A stretch of 64,000 nt of DNA from DAISIL01 sp036822015 (GTDB lineage: Bacteria; Bacteroidota; Bacteroidia; Cytophagales; Bernardetiaceae). Shown here piece after piece: positions 58,200 through 64,000 of this stretch. The notes below the pieces were generated by a model. The model saw only the letters and a list, made by a program, of their open reading frames with translations. It ran no database searches and had not been told where the DNA came from. Position numbers and translations under genes: made by a program. The stretch's first letter is position 1; each line of letters starts with the position of its first letter. The stretch covers positions 1-64,000 of the forward strand of contig DAISIL010000005.1 in NCBI GenBank assembly GCA_036822015.1, in the 5' to 3' direction.

Positions 58200-59651
58200 T
58201 TAGTCTTCGTCGCCAAACCGGCTTCGGAGCGTGCGGACTTGTGGCGTGCCTGGCGTTTCTTTGAGTTGGATGTTGCGCCGAAGGTAAGCTGGGGTATCTT
58301 TTCGCTCCTGGAGTTCCTGATCGCTCATTTCATTGACACTCTTGATGGGAGCAGGCTTAGTAGCCAAAGGGGTTCCGGTTGTTATTCGATTTACTTTTTT
58401 TTTTTCGCGTTCTTCCCGTTCTGGATCGGGAGCTGGGTAGTGATCGTCCTCGAGGTTATAGACGGTTCGCTCTCGTCGGGTAGGTTCGCTCCTTCGTGGC
58501 GGCGGCTGGTCTTGCTCATCGTCCTGATCCGTAGCTGGAGGGCGACTGACGGGGCGATCAAAAAAATCTTTTCGTTCAAAAGTGCGCTCGTCCACCTTGA
58601 CGCGGTTTTTGACGTGTTTGTTGGGCTTACTTAGGTCATATACCCGCCGTTCGGAGGTCTGGGGAAAATCTGGGTCGCGCTCCTCAAATCCCGTTGCGAT
58701 GATCGTTACGCTGATGCTATCGCCGAGGGTTTCGTCGATGGCCTGCCCAAAGATAATTTCGGCTTCTTCGCCGGCTTGCTCCTGGGCATAGTCGGTGATC
58801 TCTTCGAGTTCTTCCATCTGGAAGGTATCCTCATCGCCCACCACGATACTCAACAAGATGTACTTGGCACCGTAGATGTCCGTGTTGTTGAGGAGGGGTG
58901 AGGTGATGGCACCTTCGGCGGCGCGTCGGGCGCGGTTTTCGCCTTCGGCTGTGGCAGATCCCATGACGGCAGCCCCGGCATCTTTCATTACCGTTCGGAC
59001 ATCTTCAAAGTCCACGTTGATGGTTCCCGAAACGGTGATGATCTCGGCGATGGATTTGGCTGCCTTCGTCAGGACGTTATCGGCTTGCCTAAATGCCTCA
59101 CGCATAGAGGCTTTTCCATAGACATCACGCAGGCGATCATTCAGGATCACGAGTACGGTATCGCAGTAGGCGCGGAGTTCGTCGATGCCTTCTTTGGCGC
59201 GTACCCGCTTGGGTTTTCCCTCAAAACTAAAAGGAGCCGTTACGATACCGACGGTCAGGATGTCGAGTTCGCGGGCTACTTCGGCAATAACGGGAGCAGC
59301 ACCTGTACCGGTTCCGCCGCCCATACCTGCCGTGATGAAGAGCATTTTGGTATTGTGGCTTAAAATTTCACGCAACTCCTCTTTGTTTTCGAGGGCGGCA
59401 TTGTGTCCGCGTTCGGGGTTGGCACCTGCACCCAAACCGGCCGTGAGGTTACGCCCAATTTGTATTTTGTTGGGTACAGGACTCATGTCCAAGGCCTGAA
59501 TGTCCGTGTTACAGATATAAAATTCAACACCCCGAATGCCCTGCTTGTACATGTGTCCAACGGCATTGCCTCCACCTCCGCCAACGCCAATGACCTTAAT
59601 GATAGGCGTTTCGTGGGGGTCTTCTAGTCCCGGTAATTTTTTGTTCATCAT
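58200..59651 (-). CDS. ftsZ: Cell division protein FtsZ
   Basis: FtsZ is the tubulin-like GTPase that forms the division ring. Numbered from the ATG at 59649-59651 (483 residues), it has IKVIGVGGGGGNAVGHM (18-34), the tubulin signature GGGTGTG (111-117), NVDFEDVRTVM, and the C-terminal binding segment TPAYLRRNIQL near the end. A long, charged linker (about 330-450) separates core and tail, as usual in Bacteroidota. The next ATG, one codon on, could also be used. No ftsA or ftsQ lies upstream; the upstream gene is cytochrome oxidase subunit III, so ftsZ is not in the standard dcw cluster here. A full consensus promoter sits 52 bases upstream. Confidence 0.97.
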   Translation of the reverse strand: MMNKKLPGLEDPHETPIIKVIGVGGGGGNAVGHMYKQGIRGVEFYICNTDIQALDMSPVPNKIQIGRNLTAGLGAGANPERGHNAALENKEELREILSHNTKMLFITAGMGGGTGTGAAPVIAEVARELDILTVGIVTAPFSFEGKPKRVRAKEGIDELRAYCDTVLVILNDRLRDVYGKASMREAFRQADNVLTKAAKSIAEIITVSGTINVDFEDVRTVMKDAGAAVMGSATAEGENRARRAAEGAITSPLLNNTDIYGAKYILLSIVVGDEDTFQMEELEEITDYAQEQAGEEAEIIFGQAIDETLGDSISVTIIATGFEERDPDFPQTSERRVYDLSKPNKHVKNRVKVDERTFERKDFFDRPVSRPPATDQDDEQDQPPPRRSEPTRRERTVYNLEDDHYPAPDPEREEREKKKVNRITTGTPLATKPAPIKSVNEMSDQELQERKDTPAYLRRNIQLKETPGTPQVRTLRSRFGDED

Positions 59652-59702
59652 GAAAAAGTTGCGCTGCTTTCTTAATATCAAGGCATAATATCAAATATCC
59701 TA

Positions 59703-59736
59703 CAAAAATACAAACAACAGCAGAAAAAAAAAACAA
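59703..59736 (-). promoter_or_regulatory. Promoter of ftsZ
   Basis: On the minus strand: TTG at 59736-59734, a 23-base spacer, then TATTTTTG at 59710-59703, an exact -7 match. The ftsZ ATG is 51 bases after it. Confidence 0.5.
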
Positions 59737-59750
59737 AAACACTTTTTTTC

Positions 59751-60350
59751 TTAGCGATTCAAGAGCATAAAGAGAAAAAGATAAAGCCAAAGGGCATCCA
59801 GGAAGTGCCAAAACGTCGTACACATCCGTATCGTGAGCATGGACTTAGCGTGTACCTGGTAGAGAAAAGCCTTCACAAGCACCACCAACAGAAAGATCAG
59901 CCCTGCTACAATGTGTACCCCGTGCATCAAAGAAATCACATAAACAAACGATCCGGCGGGGTTGCTGCTCGTGCCAGCAAAATACACGCCGCCGCTGACC
60001 ATCTCGTTCCAGCCCATCACTTGCAAATACAAGAAAACCAATCCGAGGACAAAAGTCGTAAGGATCAATCCTTTAAGCGGAGCAATCAAATCGCGTCTGG
60101 CGGCATAAAAAGCGGCGTGCATCGTCAGGCTACTCACCAAAATCACACCCGAACTCCAATAAAAAAGCTGTGGAAGTTCAAAATACAGCCAGTTGCCATC
60201 GGCGCGACGGACAATATACGCACTCGTAAAAGCGGCAAACATCATCGTTACGCTCACCAAAATCAGCCACAACACAAAACGGTGGGGGTGCATCGAGCGG
60301 CTCGTTTGGTCGCGCTCATCCACGATGCGGTATTGTACATCTGTTGCCAT
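59751..60350 (-). CDS. Cytochrome c oxidase subunit III (haem-copper oxidase)
   Basis: Subunit III supports proton uptake and stability of the aa3-type terminal oxidase in the inner membrane. The 199-residue protein has five membrane helices and lacks the first two helices of the long form: MHPHRFVLWLILVSVTMMFA, WLYFELPQLFYWSSGVILVSS, LILTTFVLGLVFLYLQVMGW, SFVYVISLMHGVHIVAGLIF and TTFWHFLDALWLYLFLFMLL. The MHGVHIV and WHFLDALW motifs are hallmarks of the subunit. No subunit I or II gene is in the window. Confidence 0.9.
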   Translation of the reverse strand: MATDVQYRIVDERDQTSRSMHPHRFVLWLILVSVTMMFAAFTSAYIVRRADGNWLYFELPQLFYWSSGVILVSSLTMHAAFYAARRDLIAPLKGLILTTFVLGLVFLYLQVMGWNEMVSGGVYFAGTSSNPAGSFVYVISLMHGVHIVAGLIFLLVVLVKAFLYQVHAKSMLTIRMCTTFWHFLDALWLYLFLFMLLNR

Positions 60351-60425
60351 AGTGCAAAAATCATTTTTTTATTTGTCCATAATAACATCCCGTATCGCCT
60401 CTTGTTTGGAGGCAAGGCAAGAAAG

Positions 60426-61523
60426 CTAAGTCCGATGGTAGTAACGGCCTTTCCATTGGTATTTTTTTCTACGAAAAACCAAAAAACCAAAGAAAAGTGC
60501 GTAAAAACTGTACAGCCCTTGCGCCAACGGAATCCATACGCGCTGGCGCGATTGCCCCAAAAAGCGCAACCACAGGGCCAGCACCCCCAGCTCCGTCAGG
60601 ACTTTGAGACACAAGCCCACCCACAGGTAACCCTCTACCCACCACAGCCAGGCGAGCAGATGCAGCCCATGAAACGACACCACTGCCAGGGCCAGCAGCG
60701 GTGTTGCCCGGCCTTGCCCGGATTGCCACTTGCTGGCCCAGCGCAGGCGTTGCTGAACAAAATCGGTGAGCTGTACCTGGGGACGAGTCTGGACAATGGC
60801 ATCCGAAGATTTCAAAAAATGCACCTTGCCAGGAAAAGCCATGTTCATTTTTTCTAACAAAAAAATATCATCGCCCGAGGGCAAATGCTGATGCCCCGCA
60901 AAACCACCGACGGATACAAAAGCTGCCTTGTCGTAGCAGAGGTTGGCCCCGTTAGCCAAAACGGGATGCCCCTTGCGTAGCAGCACCGCCCCCGTCCCGA
61001 TCAGGGACGCAAACTCAACCGACTGCAAATGCGCCCACCACCCTCGGCCGCTCATACGGACGGGGCCCGAAAGCAAGACCGCTCCTGTGGTGCGCTTGGC
61101 CGCCGCAAAAGCCGCCAACCAGTGCGGCGATACCACACAGTCGCCGTCGGTCGTCAGGAGGGTCGGGAAACGCGCAGCAGCGATGCCCCGCAAAAGAGCT
61201 GCTTTTTTGCCGCTTACTTCGGGGGAGTTGTGGAGGAGGCGCAAGGCAAAGGTGTATTTTGCCTGGGCCTGGCGCAGCAGCGTTACGGTTGTGTCGTTGG
61301 AGTGGTCATTGATAAAAATGACCTCAAAAGCATCTCGGGGATAGATCAGTTGCTCCAGGGCATCCAGTAAGGCAGGCAAGTGATCGGCTTCGTTGCGCAC
61401 GGCTACCAGCACCGAAAAGCCTACGGTTCCGCTGGTATCTCGGGCAGTAAAGAGCGGCATTCGTTGCCAGATCACCCAAAGATACCCCATCATGCAGGCA
61501 TAGCCCAACAAAACTAACCACAA
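60426..61523 (-). CDS. Membrane-bound family 2 glycosyltransferase
   Basis: The protein has 365 residues starting at a TTG (61521-61523). An N-terminal membrane helix (WLVLLGYACMMGYLWVIWQR) precedes the GT2 domain: VLVAVRNEADHLPALLDALE, FIVIFINDHSNDT-like VIFINDHSNDTTV, LLTTDGDCVVSPHWL (the DxD motif), GANLCYDKAAFVSVGGF, SGDDIFLLEKM and the acceptor motif QQRLRWASK. C-terminal membrane helices follow. It adds a sugar to a lipid or surface glycan; product unknown. No Met occurs before codon 11. An ATG at 61532 precedes nine T in a row and would be in frame only with one T more (see findings). Confidence 0.85.
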   Translation of the reverse strand: MWLVLLGYACMMGYLWVIWQRMPLFTARDTSGTVGFSVLVAVRNEADHLPALLDALEQLIYPRDAFEVIFINDHSNDTTVTLLRQAQAKYTFALRLLHNSPEVSGKKAALLRGIAAARFPTLLTTDGDCVVSPHWLAAFAAAKRTTGAVLLSGPVRMSGRGWWAHLQSVEFASLIGTGAVLLRKGHPVLANGANLCYDKAAFVSVGGFAGHQHLPSGDDIFLLEKMNMAFPGKVHFLKSSDAIVQTRPQVQLTDFVQQRLRWASKWQSGQGRATPLLALAVVSFHGLHLLAWLWWVEGYLWVGLCLKVLTELGVLALWLRFLGQSRQRVWIPLAQGLYSFYALFFGFLVFRRKKYQWKGRYYHRT

Positions 61524-61546
61524 AAAAAAACCATTTTCGTCAGCGT

Positions 61547-61578
61547 TTGGAGAATATTAGGCAAGTTGCGTATCTTTT
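61547..61578 (+). promoter_or_regulatory. Promoter candidate for the TPR lipoprotein gene
   Basis: TTG at 61547-61549, a 21-base spacer, then TATCTTTT at 61571-61578, one mismatch from TAnnTTTG. The ATG at 61619 is 41 bases further on, which supports that start over an in-frame codon at 61547. Confidence 0.4.
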
Positions 61579-61618
61579 GCGTAGCAAACAAAAAACAAAA
61601 GCCATCGGAGGAGAAGAG

Positions 61619-62740
61619 ATGTGCAGGGAGTTATATCGTGCTTGTGTTTATGGGTTGATCGGACTGCTGATCTGGGCTACCGCCTGTACGCCTTCGGGGG
61701 GGGAGCGGGTAGCCTTGCTTGCCCCGCCCTTGCCTGCCCTTGAGGTGCTACGCGCCGAGCAGATCGACTATTTGAGCCAACACATTCAGGATGAAGCCCA
61801 AGTACCTGCTCATTGGTACGCACGGCGCGGCTTACTGCATCTCCAAAACCGCAAAGAAAACCTAGCCATCGCTGACCTAGAAGCCGCCCTAGCCCAGGAA
61901 TCCCAACGCCCCCACTGGTGGCTAGGGCTGGCCAAAGCCTATCTCATCAAGCGCGACACGACCAAAGCCCTATCGGCCGCCCATCAAGCCGAACGCCTCC
62001 ACGAATCCTCCCCCGATCTTTACAAAATCTTAGCCCAGATATACTTCGGTAAGCGAGAGTTTCTTCGATCGGTGCGGTATTGGGAACAGTTTCAGGAGAC
62101 CTTCCCCGAAGATGGCACCGCTTTCCTGATGAGCGGACGCGCTTTTGTGGCCCTGGGCGATACCTCCGAAGCCCTGTACCGCTTTGGGCAAGCCCTATGC
62201 TATGCCCAGGACTCGATGCCGGCGTATCTGGATATACTGGATGTTCATTTGTCTGGTAATCAATGGTTTATTGCTCGATCTGTGGCCCGGCAGATACGTG
62301 ATCGTCTCCCCACCAACGCCGAGTGGGCCTACCGCTATGCCCACATTCAACGCTACCTCGGCAAGCCCGATAGTGCCTTTTTGCTGTGGCAGCAAGCCGT
62401 TGCCGATGATAGCACTTTTGTCCCTGCCCAACGAGATCTGGCCGACTTTTACTTCCAACGCAAAGCCTACACCCTGGCTCTTCCCCACCTCGAAGCCGTC
62501 CTGCGCTATCGCCCCAAAGACCCGCTAGCCAACCAATACATGGGGCATTTGGACGAGTACCGCAAACTCGACTACACCCAGGCCAGCCAACGCTACCAAA
62601 CCGCCCTACAAACCGACAGCCTAAACCCCTATCTCCAACAAAGCCTACGCCGCATCGCCTGGAAACAACGCCGAGATTCGCTCCGCGCCCTAGGCCTTTG
62701 GCGAGAGCCAGACACCACCACCACCACCACAAACGACTAA
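61619..62740 (+). CDS. TPR lipoprotein
   Basis: The protein has 373 residues from the ATG at 61619. The signal sequence (MCRELYRACVYGLIGLLIWA) ends in a lipobox TAC, with the Cys to be lipidated at about 28 (ATACTPSGGERV). TPR repeats follow: WYARRGLLHLQNRKENLAIA, WWLGLAKAYLIKRDTTKALS, LYKILAQIYFGKREFLRSVR, FLMSGRAFVALGDTSEALYR and QRDLADFYFQRKAYTLALPH. It is probably a periplasmic lipoprotein that scaffolds protein contacts. The Thr-rich tail (REPDTTTTTTND) is low-complexity. The next gene starts 7 bases after its stop. Confidence 0.82.
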   Translation: MCRELYRACVYGLIGLLIWATACTPSGGERVALLAPPLPALEVLRAEQIDYLSQHIQDEAQVPAHWYARRGLLHLQNRKENLAIADLEAALAQESQRPHWWLGLAKAYLIKRDTTKALSAAHQAERLHESSPDLYKILAQIYFGKREFLRSVRYWEQFQETFPEDGTAFLMSGRAFVALGDTSEALYRFGQALCYAQDSMPAYLDILDVHLSGNQWFIARSVARQIRDRLPTNAEWAYRYAHIQRYLGKPDSAFLLWQQAVADDSTFVPAQRDLADFYFQRKAYTLALPHLEAVLRYRPKDPLANQYMGHLDEYRKLDYTQASQRYQTALQTDSLNPYLQQSLRRIAWKQRRDSLRALGLWREPDTTTTTTND

Positions 62741-62747
62741 CTTTCTT

Positions 62748-63713
62748 ATGCAGCGTTACCTAGACATCGAAGTCATTACGCGCCTTCACTTGCAGGAGGT
62801 TCCCCAGGGTGTACTCAAAAAGTACTGGTTGCACCTGATCTCCAACGGCATGGCCCAGCCTGTTTATCTGCCCCTGATGGTCATTCGCGGGCATGAGCCT
62901 GGCCCTATCGTCGGCGTTACGGCCGGCGTACACGGCAACGAACTCAACGGCGTACCGGTGGTGCAGCAACTTTTTGCTGACATCGACCCGACGCAACTCC
63001 GAGGCACACTCATCGGTGTACCGGCGGTCAATGTGCTATCGCTCCTGAGCAACGAACGCCGCTTCCTGGATGGCGAAGACCTCAACCGCATCATGCCCGG
63101 CAAGAAAAACGGCAACCGCAGCCAGATTTATGCCTACCGCTTCGTCAATCGGATCATCAAAGAACTCGAGTACCTCATCGACCTGCACACGGCAAGCAAT
63201 GGACGCGTCAACTCCCACTACATCCGAGCCGATATGCGTCGCCGAACGACCTCCAAGATGGCCACGCTCCAAAACGCCCAAATCATCCTCAACAACGCCG
63301 GCACCGATGGTACCCTACGCAGTGCCGCCGCTGATCTGGGGGTACATGCCATTACGGTAGAAGTCGGTGATCCGAACAAGTTTCAGGAGCGGATGATTCA
63401 ATCGGGGCTAACGGGAATTTTTAATATTTTGTATCACCTCGAAATGCTTGATGGTCAGGTTATTGCACCTGTAACCCCTGCCGTGCGCTGCCGGCAGTCG
63501 TACTGGATATACGCTGATCGTGGGGGGATTTTGGAGGTTTTTCCGCCCTTAGCTACTCGGGTGAACAAGGGAGACCGGATCGCGCTCATTCGGGATGTCT
63601 TTGGGGAGGTCATCAAAGAATATCGAGCGCCCGAGGCGGGTATCGTTATCGGCAAAAGCGTACATCCGGTCAATCAGACGGGAGGACGGATCTTGCATCT
63701 GGGAGTCGTTTAG
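62748..63713 (+). CDS. Succinylglutamate desuccinylase/aspartoacylase-type metallohydrolase
   Basis: The protein has 321 residues in the zinc carboxypeptidase-like fold. Zinc ligands are His62 and Glu65 in TAGVHGNELNGVPV and His147 in LIDLHTASNGR; the general-base Glu205 is in AITVEVGDPNKF. VNVLSLLSNERRFLDGEDLNRIMPGK matches the AstE/AspA family. The C-terminal half (about 230-321) is beta-rich, with IYADRGGILEVFPPLATRVN and KGDRIALIRDVFG. Such enzymes remove an acyl group from an amino acid; the true substrate is unknown. It is 7 bases after the TPR lipoprotein gene and overlaps the tail of the converging HPt gene by four bases. Confidence 0.88.
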   Translation: MQRYLDIEVITRLHLQEVPQGVLKKYWLHLISNGMAQPVYLPLMVIRGHEPGPIVGVTAGVHGNELNGVPVVQQLFADIDPTQLRGTLIGVPAVNVLSLLSNERRFLDGEDLNRIMPGKKNGNRSQIYAYRFVNRIIKELEYLIDLHTASNGRVNSHYIRADMRRRTTSKMATLQNAQIILNNAGTDGTLRSAAADLGVHAITVEVGDPNKFQERMIQSGLTGIFNILYHLEMLDGQVIAPVTPAVRCRQSYWIYADRGGILEVFPPLATRVNKGDRIALIRDVFGEVIKEYRAPEAGIVIGKSVHPVNQTGGRILHLGVV

Positions 63714-64000
63714 CCGATGGCCTCCATGTTTTGCCGTACTTGTGCCAAAATATCTACCGATGCCTCCAGGACGGCTTCCAGATGTGCTTCGATTTCCTCC
63801 GAACTCAACTGGTTTTCCTGGCTGGCTTCGATGGCACTTAGGGTTTTGTTGAAGGCATCCAGGTTGGTGTAGGCAGTACAGGACTTGAACTTGTGGGCTG
63901 TTTCTTGGAGGGCTTGGATGTCTCCGGTTTCCCATTCGTGTTGCATCTTGAGGGGATATTCTTCGAGGTTTTTTTCGAGGATGCCCAGGAGGTTGCGCAT
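63710..64000 (-). CDS. HPt (histidine phosphotransfer) domain, partial
   Basis: The window ends inside this gene. What is visible is 96 residues that begin at an ATG placed exactly at the right edge (63998-64000), which may be an internal Met. The HPt signature is LQETAHKFKSCTAYTNLDAF, with the phosphoacceptor His at position 36. HPt domains relay phosphate between response regulators in multi-step phosphorelays, and many sit at the C-terminus of hybrid kinases. It could be a free HPt protein or the end of such a kinase. Confidence 0.8.
   Translation of the reverse strand: MRNLLGILEKNLEEYPLKMQHEWETGDIQALQETAHKFKSCTAYTNLDAFNKTLSAIEASQENQLSSEEIEAHLEAVLEASVDILAQVRQNMEAIG

Noticed and set aside
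59805..60857. Open reading frame of 350 codons on the plus strand across oxidase subunit III and the GT2 gene
   Set aside because: It spans two well-supported minus-strand genes and their gap, is rich in His/Gln/Lys without any motif, and has no promoter.

Overview
This 64 kb window comes from a member of the Bacteroidota, probably in or near the Cytophagales/Saprospirales. Several features point there: an SDR-type L-threonine 3-dehydrogenase, a DUF4295 gene beside rpmB/rpmG, DUF349-repeat and OstA-like proteins, TolB/Omp85 fusion proteins, a periplasmic-TPR/LuxR-type regulator, and promoters of the form TTG-N20-23-TAnnTTTG instead of E. coli-type boxes. Shine-Dalgarno sequences are mostly absent. 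A run of ten Ns at 35632-35641 marks the sequence as a draft scaffold. I found no rRNA or tRNA gene, CRISPR array, insertion sequence or prophage. Almost the whole window is coding, and no gene-free stretch exceeds about 235 bases.

Layout. 1-6.3 kb: the 5' part of an SSS-family symporter, a parvulin-type periplasmic PPIase, an unnamed small basic protein, then on the minus strand rpmB-rpmG-DUF4295-ftsY-methyltransferase and a coiled-coil membrane protein. 6.3-12.5 kb: a plus-strand run of a TolB/Omp85 fusion, apbE, an orphan trpF and two outer-membrane barrels. 12.5-16.4 kb: bacilliredoxin, a SufT/MIP18-like Fe-S factor and three envelope proteins of unknown function. 16.4-28.7 kb: mostly minus strand, with a Ca2+/Na+ antiporter, threonine dehydrogenase, OstA-like LPS-transport protein, multi-LysM protein, O-methyltransferase, EamA transporter, START-like protein, polyprenyl synthase, a plus-strand thioesterase and a DUF349 protein. 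28.7-34.9 kb: two envelope proteins, then atpD-atpC and lon.

34.9-42.8 kb is a long minus-strand run: gpsA, DUF1599, a pglC-pglD-pglE-like cassette (bacillosamine-type sugar synthesis and transfer), ccmC-like, an MsbA-like ABC exporter, a small membrane protein and oxyR. 42.9-50.5 kb holds a Spy-like protein and a surface module: a giant Kelch/discoidin/S74 protein, a Calx-beta protein and the TPR-HTH regulator that probably controls them. 50.6-59.7 kb: ppk1, a secreted ExeM-like nuclease, a metallo-beta-lactamase/cNMP-domain fusion and ftsZ. 59.7-64 kb: cytochrome oxidase subunit III, a family 2 glycosyltransferase, a TPR lipoprotein, an AstE/AspA-like metallohydrolase and an HPt-domain fragment running off the right edge.

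The common themes are envelope construction (LPS transport, LysM, Omp85, glycosylation), energy (F1 beta/epsilon, cytochrome oxidase, polyphosphate) and oxidative stress (OxyR, bacilliredoxin, Fe-S repair). The observations most worth a second look are the palindrome and direct repeats between the TPR-HTH regulator and the Kelch/S74 gene, the MBL-cNMP fusion directly behind ftsZ, the pglCDE cassette without pglF, the perfect hairpin between atpD and atpC, and the evidence that the N gap in oxyR contains no missing sequence.
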